64,000 nucleotides of DNA, taken from positions 496,001 through 560,000 of the forward strand of contig NZ_SCWE01000001.1 in assembly GCF_004359505.1 (NCBI RefSeq), written 5' to 3'. Below the pieces are notes generated by a model that was given only the letters and a program-made list of their open reading frames with translations, had not been told where the DNA came from and searched no databases. Positions 18,168 to 28,666 of the stretch are shown in pieces (the stretch's first letter is position 1; the number at the start of each line of letters is the position of its first letter). The DNA comes from Macrococcus hajekii (GTDB taxonomy: Bacteria; Bacillota; Bacilli; Staphylococcales; Staphylococcaceae). A program made the translations under genes and the position numbers.

Positions 18168-18192
18168 CACTATAAAATAAGGGGGAACCAGC

Positions 18193-20949
18193 ATGAACAA
18201 CAACCAATTTGAAGAAGCACCCGTTCGTTTCGGTGCTAATCTAGGTTATCTGCTGGAAATGGCGGATCAATACAAAGAAAATCCGACATCGGTTACAGAG
18301 GAGATGCAGGCTTTATTTTCAGTGCTGTCATCTGGTGGTTCAGTAAGTGGATTGAATGCAGAGAAAATTAAAGCTGTGATTCAATTGATTGATAATATTA
18401 GACAATATGGGCATCTTAAAGGTGATATATATCCATTATATAAACCCGTGCGTGAGAACCTGCCTAAACTTACGCCCGAAGATTTTAATCTGACGCAGTC
18501 TGATCTTGAGCAGCTGCCTGCCAGTCTGGTATCTGAGGAGATGGCTGGGAAATATAACAATGCATTTGAAGCGGTTAATCATCTCAATCAAATCTACATG
18601 GACACAATCGGCTATGAAATGTCGCACATCAATAATGCAGAAGAACGTGACTGGCTGAAAAATACAATTGAAGCAGGGGCTAGAAGCACATTATCCAAGG
18701 ATGAGAAACTCGCTTTGCTGAAAAGCCTTGCTCATGTAGAAGGATTCGAGAAATATATCCATAAAAACTTTGTCGGTGCAAAACGCTTCTCAATTGAAGG
18801 CGTGGATGCACTCGTACCAATGCTGGAAAAAGTGATGGCGCTTGCCAGTGAGAATGATATACAGAATGTTCAGGTCGGTATGGCGCACCGAGGACGTCTG
18901 AATGTCCTGACGCATATCCTTGAGAAGCCTTATGCAATGATGTTGTCTGAGTTCATGCATACAGACCCACTTAAGTTCCTGCCGGAAGATGGCAGTCTGG
19001 AAATTACAAAGGGATGGACCGGCGATGTGAAATATCATCTCGGGGGCACAAAGAAAACGACACGTTACGGCAGTGAACAGATTGTTGAACTCGCGAACAA
19101 TCCGAGTCATCTGGAAATCGTTGCACCGGTTGTACTGGGTAAAACACGTGCTGAACAGGATGATACATCAGGTCATGAGCCAGAACAGAATTGTAACCGT
19201 GCGATGGCTGTACTCATACACGGTGATGCAGCATTCCCTGGGCAAGGTATCAATTTTGAAAGTCTGAATCTCAGTAATTTAGATGGCTACTCGACGGGTG
19301 GTTCCCTCCATATTATTACGAATAACCGGGTCGGTTTCACGACAGAATCATATGACTCACGTTCGACACTTTATGCAACTGATGTCGCTAAAGGCTATGA
19401 TATGCCGATTGTTCATGTCAATGCTGATGACATTGAAGCATGTATCGATGTCATTATTATGGCAATGAAATTCCGTCAGACCTTCAATAAGGACTTTGTT
19501 ATTGACCTCATCGGTTACCGTCGTTATGGTCATAATGAGATGGATGAGCCATCTGTGACGAATCCGATGCTCTATAAGGAAGTAAAGGCCCATCCTTCTA
19601 TTGAGATTAAATACGGTAAGGAACTCGTAGCTGAAGGTGTTCTGACTGAGGATGAAATGAATCAGATCTTCAAAGACATAGAAGATGAAATCAGAACAGC
19701 ACATCATGCCATCGACAAGAGTGAACAAGTGCTGGATAGTGAGATGCATGTGCCGCAATCTGTAGCTGAAGGACAGCCTGATATTGAGACGGGTGTTGAC
19801 CGTACAAGACTTGAACAGCTGAATGACAATATGCTGACGTATCCTGAAGGATTTACTCCGTTCAGTAAATTAACAAAAATTCTGGAACGTCGTCACGATC
19901 CATTTAAGAAAGAGGGTCTTGTAGACTGGGGTCATGCAGAGCTTCTGGCATTCGGTACTATTATTCAGGATGGTAAGCCGGTTCGTCTGACAGGTCAGGA
20001 TTCAGAGCGGGGTACATTCGCTCAGCGTCACGCAGTGCTCAGTGATGAAAATTCCGGTGATAAATACACACCACTTAAACATATTGAAGGGGCAAAGGCC
20101 TCATTTGATATTCATAACTCTCCTTTATCAGAAGCGGCAGTTGTCGGTTTTGAATACGGATATAACCTTCAGAATAAAAATGCAATGACCGTCTGGGAAG
20201 CACAGTACGGTGATTTCTCCAATATGGCACAGATGATTTTTGATAATTTCATTTCAAGCGCAAATGCGAAATGGGGCGAGACGACAGGTATGACTCTACT
20301 GCTGCCTCACGCATATGAAGGACAGGGACCTGAACATTCGTCTGCACGTCTAGAACGTTATCTGCAGCTGGCAGCTGAAAATAACTGGACAGTCGCTAAT
20401 CTGACTAGTACATCCAACTACTTCCATCTGCTTAGAAAACAGGCGCATTATCTGAATACAGACAAGATGCGTCCGCTTGTCATCATGACGCCGAAAAGTC
20501 TGCTGAGAAATACATTTGTTTCTAGACCGGTGACAGAATTTACGGAAGGTCACTTCAGACCCATTATTGTGGATGACTACAAAAAGACAAAGGTAAAAAA
20601 AGTACTGATTGCAAGTGGTAAAGTAGCGATCGATCTATATACAGAACTGCAGAAAGCACCGAATGATGAGATTGTACTCGTTCGACTGGAGCAGCTATAT
20701 CCGCTTCCTGAAGAAGAAATACAGGCTGTACTAAATGATTTCAAAAACTCAGTTGAAATTGGTTTTGTGCAGGAAGAACCTCAGAACCAGGGTGCTTGGC
20801 ATTATATCTATCCTGAACTTGAGAAACTGGCTGCAGGAAAGACAATCAAGTATTACGGCAGAGTAAAGCGCTCAAGCCCATCTGAAGGTGACAACGAAGT
20901 ACATAAGCTTGTCCAGTCCGCTATCATACAGAATGCGTTAACAATTTAA
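18193..20949 (+). CDS. odhA: 2-oxoglutarate dehydrogenase E1 component
   Basis: A 918-residue thiamine-diphosphate enzyme that decarboxylates 2-oxoglutarate in the TCA cycle and reductively succinylates the lipoyl domain of OdhB. Seen: [33 protein letters not shown], ThDP-binding [20 protein letters not shown] (GD...NLSNL) and the C-terminal [15 protein letters not shown]. The ribosome site AGGGGGAAC (18180-18188) is complementary to nine bases of the small RNA at 15923-16028. odhB follows after 13 bases. Confidence 0.96.
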   Translation: MNNNQFEEAPVRFGANLGYLLEMADQYKENPTSVTEEMQALFSVLSSGGSVSGLNAEKIKAVIQLIDNIRQYGHLKGDIYPLYKPVRENLPKLTPEDFNLTQSDLEQLPASLVSEEMAGKYNNAFEAVNHLNQIYMDTIGYEMSHINNAEERDWLKNTIEAGARSTLSKDEKLALLKSLAHVEGFEKYIHKNFVGAKRFSIEGVDALVPMLEKVMALASENDIQNVQVGMAHRGRLNVLTHILEKPYAMMLSEFMHTDPLKFLPEDGSLEITKGWTGDVKYHLGGTKKTTRYGSEQIVELANNPSHLEIVAPVVLGKTRAEQDDTSGHEPEQNCNRAMAVLIHGDAAFPGQGINFESLNLSNLDGYSTGGSLHIITNNRVGFTTESYDSRSTLYATDVAKGYDMPIVHVNADDIEACIDVIIMAMKFRQTFNKDFVIDLIGYRRYGHNEMDEPSVTNPMLYKEVKAHPSIEIKYGKELVAEGVLTEDEMNQIFKDIEDEIRTAHHAIDKSEQVLDSEMHVPQSVAEGQPDIETGVDRTRLEQLNDNMLTYPEGFTPFSKLTKILERRHDPFKKEGLVDWGHAELLAFGTIIQDGKPVRLTGQDSERGTFAQRHAVLSDENSGDKYTPLKHIEGAKASFDIHNSPLSEAAVVGFEYGYNLQNKNAMTVWEAQYGDFSNMAQMIFDNFISSANAKWGETTGMTLLLPHAYEGQGPEHSSARLERYLQLAAENNWTVANLTSTSNYFHLLRKQAHYLNTDKMRPLVIMTPKSLLRNTFVSRPVTEFTEGHFRPIIVDDYKKTKVKKVLIASGKVAIDLYTELQKAPNDEIVLVRLEQLYPLPEEEIQAVLNDFKNSVEIGFVQEEPQNQGAWHYIYPELEKLAAGKTIKYYGRVKRSSPSEGDNEVHKLVQSAIIQNALTI

Positions 20950-20962
20950 GGGGGAAATTATT

Positions 20963-22213
20963 GTGGCAGAGATCAGAGTACCAGAATTAGCAGAATCAAT
21001 TACTGAAGGAACAATTTCAACATGGTTCAAGCAGGTCGGAGAATATGTAGATAAAGGCGAGAATATCGTTGAACTTGAGACAGATAAAGTAAATGTTGAA
21101 GTGATCTCAGAAGAAGCGGGTGTCATCACTGAGCTGAAAGCAGCTGAAGGTGATACAGTTGAAGTAGGTTCAGTCATCGCAGTAGTCGATGAAAACGGAA
21201 CTGCAGGCCAGTCAGCGCCGGCTGCTAAAGAAGAGAGTCCTAAAGAGGAGGCGCCTAAAGAGGACAAACAGGCAGCACCTCAAAAAGAAGAAACAATCGA
21301 AAAGGCAGTAGAAGAAAGTAAAACTGAGCGTATCGTCGCTACCCCATCAGCACGTAAGAGAGCGCGCGAGCAAGGCATTGATTTAAGGGAAGTCAATGCG
21401 AAGGACCCGCGTGGTTTAATCAGAAGTCACGATGTAGAGAATGCAGCGAGTGCGCCGGCTCCAGCAGCACCTCAGTCAGCAGCACCAGCTAAAAAAGACG
21501 ATCCTTCCAAGCCGGTGATTCGCGAAAAAATGTCTCGCCGCCGTAAGACGATTGCCAATAAACTGCTTGAAGTTTCTCAGAATACGGCGATGCTCACAAC
21601 GTTCAATGAAGTGGACATGACCCATGTAATGGACTTACGTAAACGTAAGAAGGATAAATTCCAGGAGGACCATGATGGTACGCGCCTCGGCTTTATGTCA
21701 TTCTTCACGAAAGCCTGTGTGGCTGCTCTGAAGAAATATCCTGCTGTCAATGCGGAGATCGACGGAGATGACTTAATTCTCAAACAGTATTATGATATTG
21801 GTATCGCAGTTTCAACTGAAGAAGGACTCGTTGTACCGATTGTCCGTGACTGTGATAAAAAGAACTTTGCTGAGATTGAAGGCGGAATTTACGACCTTGC
21901 TGTTAAAGCTCGTGACAAGAAGCTCGGTCTTGATGATATGATGAACGGTTCATTTACGATTACGAATGGTGGAGTATTCGGTTCTCTGATGTCAACACCG
22001 ATTATCAATGGCACACAGGCAGCTATTCTCGGTATGCACTCTATCGTGACACGTCCTATCGCCATCGATAAAGAGCGTATGGAAAATCGTCCGATGATGT
22101 ATATCGCACTCAGCTATGACCATCGTATCATCGATGGTAAGGAAGCAGTCGGGTTCCTGAAAACGATAAAAGAATTAATTGAAAATCCGGAAGACTTATT
22201 ACTGGAAAGCTAA
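20963..22213 (+). CDS. odhB: Dihydrolipoyllysine succinyltransferase, E2 of 2-oxoglutarate dehydrogenase
   Basis: A 416-residue protein transferring succinyl groups to CoA. N-terminal lipoyl domain with the modified Lys42 in [11 protein letters not shown]; an Ala/Pro/Glu-rich linker at about 78-110; a peripheral subunit-binding domain ([17 protein letters not shown]) about 120-155; another Ala/Pro linker; and a catalytic domain with the [10 protein letters not shown] active-site His and Asp. GTG start after AAGGGGGAAA. Forms the operon odhAB. Confidence 0.95.
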   Translation: MAEIRVPELAESITEGTISTWFKQVGEYVDKGENIVELETDKVNVEVISEEAGVITELKAAEGDTVEVGSVIAVVDENGTAGQSAPAAKEESPKEEAPKEDKQAAPQKEETIEKAVEESKTERIVATPSARKRAREQGIDLREVNAKDPRGLIRSHDVENAASAPAPAAPQSAAPAKKDDPSKPVIREKMSRRRKTIANKLLEVSQNTAMLTTFNEVDMTHVMDLRKRKKDKFQEDHDGTRLGFMSFFTKACVAALKKYPAVNAEIDGDDLILKQYYDIGIAVSTEEGLVVPIVRDCDKKNFAEIEGGIYDLAVKARDKKLGLDDMMNGSFTITNGGVFGSLMSTPIINGTQAAILGMHSIVTRPIAIDKERMENRPMMYIALSYDHRIIDGKEAVGFLKTIKELIENPEDLLLES

Positions 22214-22221
22214 ATGATAGG

Positions 22222-22247
22222 ACCGGCATTCTGCCGGTTTTATTTTT
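22222..22247 (+). terminator. Terminator after odhB
   Basis: Stem ACCGGCA/TGCCGGT, TTC loop, then a T-rich tail up to 22247. Confidence 0.88.
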
Positions 22248-22259
22248 GGAGGAGAGAAC

Positions 22260-23219
22260 ATGGAACTTTTAGGCATTCATCATGTATCAGCGTTAACTAA
22301 AGATATTCAGAAGTGCTATGATTTTTATCACCATGTGCTGGGGATGAAGTTAATTAAGGAGACCGTCAACCAGGATGATATTGCGTCCTATCATCTTTAT
22401 TTTGGTGATAAAGAAGGTACACCCGGCACCATCATCACCTTCTTTGATTTCAAGAGTCTGACGGTTCAGCAAAAAGGGACCGATAGCATTTATGCATATT
22501 GTCTCAGAGTACCGACTGACCGCAGTCTTTATGCTTATAAGCTGCGCTTTGATGAGTATCAGGTGAAATATGATGCAGTCATTCAGATTAACGGCAGACA
22601 TGCACTGCCATTCTATGACTGCGATGATCGTCTTGTGTATTTGATTTCTGATGAAACGAATACAGGTATTCAAAGTGGTGTACCGGATGAGCAGTCACCT
22701 GTTGAGTCTATTCATCAGATCAATGGTGTAGGACCTGTCTTATTGATGATCAATCATACACTGGTGACAGCTTCAGTTCTTCATCAGATTATGGGTCTTG
22801 AACGACAGGAAGAGTATTCACACCATGACTCAGCTGAAGCTGTGCAGGTATTTTCAATGGCTGCAGGAGGGAATGGCGGTGAAGTCCATCTTCTGCAGCA
22901 AAGTGGTGTGCAGGCGAAGCAGGGGGCGGGTGGCAGTCATCATATTGCTTTCAGAGTGAAGAATATTGAACAGGCACTTGAGCGACTTAAAGCAGCAGAA
23001 ATAAAAAATTCAGGGATTATTGACCGTTATTATTTCAAATCGCTTTATTTTAGGGACTTAAGTGGTGTATTATTTGAATTAGCGACGGATCTGCCTGGTT
23101 TCACCGTTGATGAAGAAGTTGATCAGCTGGGGTTTTCACTCAGTCTGCCACCTTCCCTCGAACGTCAGCGTGTTGAAATTGAAGATCAGCTGAAACCCAT
23201 CAAGAAGGGGGCATTATAA
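22260..23219 (+). CDS. VOC-family ring-cleaving dioxygenase-like protein
   Basis: A 319-residue cytosolic protein with two vicinal-oxygen-chelate halves. The first begins ELLGIHHVSALTKDIQKCYD with metal-site His; the second includes GGSHHIAFRVKNIEQALERL and ends with SGVLFELATDLPGF, giving the His and Glu of the metal site. This matches the MhqO/MhqE-like ring-cleaving dioxygenase group found in Firmicutes, often linked to quinone or aromatic stress, though a glyoxalase-like activity cannot be excluded. It follows the odhB terminator with its own ribosome site and overlaps the next small gene as TAATG. Confidence 0.8.
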   Translation: MELLGIHHVSALTKDIQKCYDFYHHVLGMKLIKETVNQDDIASYHLYFGDKEGTPGTIITFFDFKSLTVQQKGTDSIYAYCLRVPTDRSLYAYKLRFDEYQVKYDAVIQINGRHALPFYDCDDRLVYLISDETNTGIQSGVPDEQSPVESIHQINGVGPVLLMINHTLVTASVLHQIMGLERQEEYSHHDSAEAVQVFSMAAGGNGGEVHLLQQSGVQAKQGAGGSHHIAFRVKNIEQALERLKAAEIKNSGIIDRYYFKSLYFRDLSGVLFELATDLPGFTVDEEVDQLGFSLSLPPSLERQRVEIEDQLKPIKKGAL

Positions 23220-23422
23220 TGCTGCATGAAGAATGGCTTGAAAAAGAGGCAATCGGACAAGTTAAAGTGGTCCACACAAACGCCAAAAAATATAAAGTCA
23301 GTGATATGCTGACTGAAGGTCAAGTTTATGATGTTGTCAACGAAACTGAGGAATATTATCATATCCGAGATAACAGCGGTAAAGTCGGCGGCTACTATAA
23401 AGAATATTTTGAACGACTATAA
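23219..23422 (+). CDS. Small conserved protein, DUF6501-like
   Basis: A 67-residue protein with VVHTNAKKYKVSDMLTEGQVYDV and RDNSGKVGGYYKEYF, which resembles the DUF6501-type small proteins of staphylococci. All-beta SH3-like barrel is likely by pattern. Function unknown. It overlaps the upstream VOC gene by one base and is followed by a terminator, so the two form a unit. Confidence 0.7.
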   Translation: MLHEEWLEKEAIGQVKVVHTNAKKYKVSDMLTEGQVYDVVNETEEYYHIRDNSGKVGGYYKEYFERL

Positions 23423-23440
23423 AGGGCGAAAGCCCTTTTT
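23421..23440 (+). terminator. Terminator after the DUF6501-like gene
   Basis: Stem AAAGGGC/GCCCTTT with a GAAA tetraloop, then T residues. Confidence 0.85.
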
Positions 23441-23460
23441 ATTATTGAAGGGAGATTCAT

Positions 23461-24243
23461 ATGAATTTATATCAGAATGAAGATACGACTATACAGAGTG
23501 ATGCACTGAGTATGCTGAAACTCAATAAAAATATTTTACTTAAAGGACCGACAGGCTCAGGCAAGACGAAACTTGCCGAGACGTTGCGTCATGAACTGAA
23601 CCGGCCGATGCACAGCATTAACTGTTCAGTGGATCTGGATGCAGAGAGTCTGCTTGGTTTTAAGACAATTGAAATTGTGGACGGTGAATCGGTCATCTCG
23701 TTTGTTGAAGGGCCCGTCATCAAAGCGATGAAACAAGGACATCTGCTCTATATTGATGAAATCAATATGGCTAAACCGGAGACTCTGCCTATTCTAAATG
23801 GTGTACTTGATTTCCGTCGTACCATCACCAATCCTTTTACAGGTGAAGTGATTACAGCAGATGAGAACTTCGGTGTCATCGCAGCCATCAATGTAGGATA
23901 TATCGGTACACTGCCGATGAATGAAGCACTGAAGAACCGCTTCGTTGTGATTGATATGCACTATATTTCTGGTGAGACATTGAAGGACGTAATTAGAACG
24001 CAGACCCTTCTGCAGGATGAAGCATTAATTGATCAGCTGGTTAAATTCAATAAGGACCTTGTGACAATGGCGGAGCAGGGGCAGATCTCTGAGGAGGCAA
24101 GTTCTATCCGTGCACTGCTTGATCTGAGTGACTTGACGACCATCATGCCAGTTGAACGTGCTGTTAAACGTGCAATCGTCGATAAACTGGAGGATGATCG
24201 TGAACAGCAGGCCATTATGAGTGCGATGGAACTGACTTTCTAA
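23461..24243 (+). CDS. MoxR-type AAA+ ATPase
   Basis: A 260-residue AAA+ ATPase. Walker A GPTGSGKT at 29-36, Walker [11 protein letters not shown], sensor 1 [11 protein letters not shown] region, arginine finger [10 protein letters not shown]. MoxR-type ATPases act as chaperones that insert metal cofactors or remodel protein complexes with a partner VWA protein. Here the VWA gene overlaps by one base, a strong functional link. Substrate is not known. Confidence 0.9.
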   Translation: MNLYQNEDTTIQSDALSMLKLNKNILLKGPTGSGKTKLAETLRHELNRPMHSINCSVDLDAESLLGFKTIEIVDGESVISFVEGPVIKAMKQGHLLYIDEINMAKPETLPILNGVLDFRRTITNPFTGEVITADENFGVIAAINVGYIGTLPMNEALKNRFVVIDMHYISGETLKDVIRTQTLLQDEALIDQLVKFNKDLVTMAEQGQISEEASSIRALLDLSDLTTIMPVERAVKRAIVDKLEDDREQQAIMSAMELTF

Positions 24244-26084
24244 TGAGTGAAAAGTTCATATTATTCAACGATGAGACTATCGATGCTTCTCAGCTGATGA
24301 TACTGACGGATCTCGCTCAACTCATTATGGAAGACAATGAAGTTAAAGTGGGTTTTCAGAAATTTGGTTATTATGATCCGCTCGATAAAGTATTGAATGT
24401 CAGTTTTAAATGGAAGCATCGGTCAGACCTTGATGAGCTTTATGCACTGAAAAGTGATTGTCTGCTTTACGGATTGGGCTATTTTGATATGGAACAGTCT
24501 GCTATTCATGACTTATTATCTGAAGACGTGATATTCACTAAGTTCCGTAATCAGCTGTTTATGCTGATTGAGGAATATAGATTACAGAAAATCATTCTGA
24601 CAAAGCGTCCTGCTGCAGAGAAGTATTTCTTGACGCGGATGCGCCTTAAAAAGAATCAGAACAGCAGTCAGATTAAAGTCTATCAGACAAAGAAAATGCC
24701 GACAGATTTATTATTTCTTAAAGTGGAAGAAGCGGTACTGCATGAAAATATATTAAATCTTACTTCTGACTTCGGTGATGAGATTGACGGCTTGCTCAGA
24801 CAGCGTTTAACTGGACTATTCGATCTGAAGTCTACTCAGGATAGTGTAGATCTGACGATGAGCATTCTCTATATAACAGAGGATATTCTAAAGAAAGATA
24901 TGCTTAACGATTATTATTATCTGCCTGTTAAGCTGCTTGAGGATATTAAACGATTTAAAGAAACTAAATCAACTGAACTGTCAGGGCAGGATGCGAGTGA
25001 AGGGACGCTCGAGACTGAAGATGTGCTGGCTAAAAATAGTAACACTTCCACTGAATCAGGCAGCTATATGCAGACAGAGATCAGTGAGGGACAGAATAGC
25101 CGTATGAATAGCGGTAATAGTCGTGAAGGCGATGCGTCAGATGAACCTAGTGACATCATGACAGGACGCGGAAAGAGTACGAGTAGACAGTTGGACGGCG
25201 AGGGTCTGGATCTGTCAGAGCAGCTGGGCAATGAAAATAGAGCTGTTCGGACTGAATGGCGTAAGCCTAGGATTACGGCGACTACAAGGCAGCGCTACGG
25301 ACTGGTTCAGCAGCAGGTGATGAGTGAAGTGAAGAAGCTGACGCATATCATTCAGAAGACGATTGCCCATCAAAATACGAATGCCAGACGCCAGCTTGCA
25401 ATGGGCAGACTGGATAAAAAACTGGTTAACTGGTTCCTTGATGACCAGAAGCGCGTTTTCTACAAGGATGACCAGCAGTCAAAAGAACTCGATGCCACAT
25501 TTACATTGCTGGTAGATGCTTCTTATAGTATGGATGACAAACTGGAAGAGACAAAAAAGGGAATCGTATTGTTTCATGAGACATTGAAGCAGCTGATGAT
25601 CCGGCACGAAGTCATCGCCTTCAATGAAGATACATTCAGTTCGGATCAAAGGGAACAGCTTAATATATTCGACTACTTGATTGACTATCAGAATTCCTTA
25701 AGTCCAGCTGTAGGAGCAGGAATTGAGACAATCACTGCACAGGATGACAATCGGGATGGACTTGCGATACGGATAGCAGGGGAGATGATCAAGCGTCGAA
25801 GTGAACAGCAGAAATTTCTGATTGTTTTCTCGGACGGTGAACCTTCTGCCTTCCAGTATGAGTCGAATGGAATTATAGACACACATGAAGCGGTGCTGAA
25901 TCTAAGAAGAGAAGGCGTTTTTGTTATCAACATCTTTTTAAGTCAGACAGCGATTCCTGAAGCCGTTGAAAACACAATCAAAAATATTTACAATGATTAC
26001 TGTGTCTTTGTAGAGGGCGTAGAAAATCTGCCTTATGTTGTATCTCCTTTACTCAAGAAATTGCTGTTACAATCATTACATTAA
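24243..26084 (+). CDS. VWA-domain protein partnering MoxR ATPase
   Basis: A 613-residue cytosolic protein. The N-terminal 240 residues are helical; residues about 245-340 are a low-complexity, Ser/Gly/Glu-rich linker; the C-terminal part is a von Willebrand factor A domain with the MIDAS motif D425-x-S427-x-S429 (LLVDASYSM) and the later FSDGEPSAF element. The layout matches the NorD/CobT/YeaD-like partners of MoxR. TAATG overlap with the ATPase shows co-translation. Ends 90 bases before the brnQ start. Confidence 0.88.
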   Translation: MSEKFILFNDETIDASQLMILTDLAQLIMEDNEVKVGFQKFGYYDPLDKVLNVSFKWKHRSDLDELYALKSDCLLYGLGYFDMEQSAIHDLLSEDVIFTKFRNQLFMLIEEYRLQKIILTKRPAAEKYFLTRMRLKKNQNSSQIKVYQTKKMPTDLLFLKVEEAVLHENILNLTSDFGDEIDGLLRQRLTGLFDLKSTQDSVDLTMSILYITEDILKKDMLNDYYYLPVKLLEDIKRFKETKSTELSGQDASEGTLETEDVLAKNSNTSTESGSYMQTEISEGQNSRMNSGNSREGDASDEPSDIMTGRGKSTSRQLDGEGLDLSEQLGNENRAVRTEWRKPRITATTRQRYGLVQQQVMSEVKKLTHIIQKTIAHQNTNARRQLAMGRLDKKLVNWFLDDQKRVFYKDDQQSKELDATFTLLVDASYSMDDKLEETKKGIVLFHETLKQLMIRHEVIAFNEDTFSSDQREQLNIFDYLIDYQNSLSPAVGAGIETITAQDDNRDGLAIRIAGEMIKRRSEQQKFLIVFSDGEPSAFQYESNGIIDTHEAVLNLRREGVFVINIFLSQTAIPEAVENTIKNIYNDYCVFVEGVENLPYVVSPLLKKLLLQSLH

Positions 26085-26096
26085 ATAAGTTATTTC

Positions 26097-26111
26097 AATT
26101 TTCAGAAAAAT
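26097..26111 (+). promoter_or_regulatory. CodY operator upstream of brnQ
   Basis: AATTTTCAGAAAAAT matches 14 of 15 positions of the CodY consensus AATTTTCWGAAAATT. It ends two bases before the -35 hexamer. CodY with isoleucine/leucine/valine and GTP represses branched-chain amino acid genes, which fits the gene downstream. Confidence 0.85.
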
Positions 26112-26112
26112 A

Positions 26113-26141
26113 TAGACTTCATCCCTTTAAAGTGTTATGAT
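26113..26141 (+). promoter_or_regulatory. brnQ promoter
   Basis: TAGACT (26113-26118), 17-base spacer, TATGAT (26136-26141). The CodY box sits just upstream. Confidence 0.65.
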
Positions 26142-26172
26142 TTCAAGTAATTATTTCATTTGGAGGTTTTAT

Positions 26173-27510
26173 ATGAATAAAAAGGTCATTGTGGTCGGAT
26201 TTATGTTATTTGCTATCTTCTTCGGCGCAGGTAATTTAATCTTTCCACCTAAATTAGGTTTTATGAGCGGTGAGTACTTCTGGCCGACTATTATAGGATT
26301 TATTGTAACAGGTGTGGGAATCCCGCTTATTACAATTATTGCAGGATCATTTGATGAAGGTGGCTATAAAACGGCACTTAGAAATGTGCATCCTATTTTC
26401 AGTGTCGTATTTCTGACAGCGATTTATTTGACGATTGGTCCATTATTTGCCATTCCGCGTACAGGTGCCACTTCCTATGAGATGGCAGTCGTTCCTTTTA
26501 TAGGAGGTCCTTCTCAGCTGTCTTTATTTATATTTACATTAGTTTATTTTGGTATTACATTATGGCTTGCTATCAATCCATCCAAAATGGTGGATCGTGT
26601 CGGTTCAATATTGACACCTGTTCTGCTTGTCTCAATTGTACTATTGGTCATTAGAAGTATCTTTATCTTCTCTGGTAATGCGCATACAGCAACGGATACA
26701 GAGACATTTACGTCAGGCTCAGGGAGTTTCTTCACTGGATTCACTGAAGGCTATCTGACGATGGATGCGATCGCTGCCATTGCTTTCTCTGTCATTGTTC
26801 TAAAGGCTATTAAAGATAAAGGATTCACTAAAGAGACAGGGCTGCTTAAACCTACGATTGCAGCAGCACTTATTGCAGCGGTAGCACTGGGATTCATCTA
26901 TCTGACATTAGGATGGATAGGTAATCATTATCCGTTATCCGCTGACCAGCTTGCTTATATTGAATCATATGGACTGGATATCAGAACATATCTGCTGACA
27001 CATGTGGCGCATGATGCATTCGGTAATTTCGGTAAAATTTTAATTGGTGTTATCGTAACTCTTGCCTGCCTGACCACTTCAATTGGCCTGATTGTAGCAG
27101 TCAGTGAATACTTTAATGAGATCTATCCTAAGATTTCATACAAAGTATACGTCATTATTTTCACATTGTTCAGCCTTTTACTTGCTAATCAAGGCTTGAA
27201 TGCAGTTATCTCAAAATCGGTACCTGTTCTGATGGTGCTGTATCCGATTGGTATGACACTTGTACTGCTCGTTATTCTATCCAGATTTATTCCGACCCCT
27301 CGACTGAGTTATCAGATTGCAATGGTGTTAGTGACGATTGTTGCCGTTCTCTCTGTACTGTCCAGCAAGGATATCGGGCTTCTGAATCTACCACTTATGG
27401 AGCAGTTACCCCTTAAAGCACAGTCTATGGAGTGGATTTTATTTGCAGTAGCGGGCTATATTCTAGGATTAATATTCGGTGCGAAGCATCCAAAAATTAA
27501 ATTCCAATAA
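26173..27510 (+). CDS. brnQ: Branched-chain amino acid transporter, LIVCS family
   Basis: A 445-residue membrane permease with about 12 transmembrane helices that imports Leu, Ile and Val with a cation. The N-terminus FGAGNLIFPPKLGFMSGEYF is a family signature, as is the IPRTGATSYEMA segment. ATG 26173 follows TTTGGAGG; an ATG 36 bases upstream lies before it. S. aureus has several BrnQ paralogues, so which of these it matches is not decided. Regulated by CodY by the site above. Confidence 0.93.
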   Translation: MNKKVIVVGFMLFAIFFGAGNLIFPPKLGFMSGEYFWPTIIGFIVTGVGIPLITIIAGSFDEGGYKTALRNVHPIFSVVFLTAIYLTIGPLFAIPRTGATSYEMAVVPFIGGPSQLSLFIFTLVYFGITLWLAINPSKMVDRVGSILTPVLLVSIVLLVIRSIFIFSGNAHTATDTETFTSGSGSFFTGFTEGYLTMDAIAAIAFSVIVLKAIKDKGFTKETGLLKPTIAAALIAAVALGFIYLTLGWIGNHYPLSADQLAYIESYGLDIRTYLLTHVAHDAFGNFGKILIGVIVTLACLTTSIGLIVAVSEYFNEIYPKISYKVYVIIFTLFSLLLANQGLNAVISKSVPVLMVLYPIGMTLVLLVILSRFIPTPRLSYQIAMVLVTIVAVLSVLSSKDIGLLNLPLMEQLPLKAQSMEWILFAVAGYILGLIFGAKHPKIKFQ

Positions 27511-27511
27511 A

Positions 27512-27543
27512 AAATCAAGCGAACTTAATAGTTCGCTTGATTT
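27512..27543. terminator. Bidirectional terminator between brnQ and telA
   Basis: 14-bp perfect stem 27512-27525/27530-27543, TAAT loop. T-run on both sides, serving the convergent brnQ and telA transcripts. Confidence 0.9.
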
Positions 27544-28664
27544 TTTTCATGCTGAAGTTGAAGTAACTGAGTTTTTAGTTCTTGTTCCATTTTAGTGAGT
27601 TCTGCTTCAGCAGCACGACGTTTGTTCGCACCTTCAGCCTGAATAGTCAGTGTCTCACGAATAGTTTCCACGATATTGTTCTGTGTTGTTTTCAGTGTTT
27701 CGATTTCAACGATGCCTCGTTCGTTTTCCTGTGCTGTCATAATAGTGTTAGTCTTCAGCATTTCTGAATTTTTAAGAAGTAGTTCATTTGTCGTATTAGT
27801 AACCTGCTGCTGCGCTTTAGAGGCTTTTTGCTGATGCATCAGTGAGAGGGCGATAGCCATCTGATTTTTCCAGAGCGGTATACTTGTTAGAATAGAGCTC
27901 TGAATCTTTTCGGCAAGTGTTGAATTGACATCCTGAATCATTCTGATCTGTGGCGCAGACTGCAGCGTAATCTGTCTTGATAGCTTAAGATCATAAACAC
28001 GCTTGTCAAGACGATTGATATACTGACGCATGTCGTTGAGCTCCTGAACAGCTAACTGGTCGCTCGAAATACTTGCCTTCTGCTGCAGAGCAGGGAGGGC
28101 AGCATTCAGTTCATCACGTTTCTCTTCTGCTGCCAGAATAAACATATCAAGTGCTTCGAAATAAGCACGATTTTCTTCGTAGAGTCGATCGAGTAGCGCT
28201 ACATCTTTCATCAGGACTTCTTTTGATTTTTGCAGTTCTACTGAAATACGGTCGATCTGTCCGGAAACAGATTGATAACGGGACATCAGTTCATTGACGG
28301 ATGCACTGACCCTTTTGAATAATCGTTTGAAAGCCGACTTCTCCGTTGCACTAAGTTCATCGGGGTCAATTTCTTTCAGTTTTTTCATCAGCTTATCGAG
28401 ATTATCACCGATAGGCGCGACATCCTTACGCTGCACTTCATCTAAAATCTGTTCTGAGAACTGTGAGAGTTTAGCTTGAGCGCTTGAACCATACATCAGT
28501 AAATTTTCATTATCAAGAGGCTTAATCTGGTTTTTGATCTGATTGATTTTTTCACGTTTTTCCGGTGACATAACATCGGTTTCCTGAGCGACAGGCGTTC
28601 TGTCCTCAACAGTATCAGCGAACGGGTTAGCAGTAAGTTCATTAATTAAATCATTATTAGACAT
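27525..28664 (-). CDS. telA: TelA/KlaA-family toxic anion resistance-like protein
   Basis: A 379-residue soluble, mostly helical protein of the TelA family, named for tellurite resistance and also found in staphylococci as a conserved gene of uncertain role in envelope stress. Seen: repeating coiled-coil-like heptads, the LKEIDPDELSATEKSAFKRL segment and IPLWKNQMAIALSLMHQQKA. It follows xpaC by two bases and probably shares its transcript. Function inferred from family. Confidence 0.85.
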   Translation of the reverse strand: MSNNDLINELTANPFADTVEDRTPVAQETDVMSPEKREKINQIKNQIKPLDNENLLMYGSSAQAKLSQFSEQILDEVQRKDVAPIGDNLDKLMKKLKEIDPDELSATEKSAFKRLFKRVSASVNELMSRYQSVSGQIDRISVELQKSKEVLMKDVALLDRLYEENRAYFEALDMFILAAEEKRDELNAALPALQQKASISSDQLAVQELNDMRQYINRLDKRVYDLKLSRQITLQSAPQIRMIQDVNSTLAEKIQSSILTSIPLWKNQMAIALSLMHQQKASKAQQQVTNTTNELLLKNSEMLKTNTIMTAQENERGIVEIETLKTTQNNIVETIRETLTIQAEGANKRRAAEAELTKMEQELKTQLLQLQHEKNQANY

Positions 28665-28666
28665 AT

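Noticed and set aside
19357-19758. 133-codon antisense frame in odhA
   Set aside because: Shadow frame inside a strongly supported enzyme gene.
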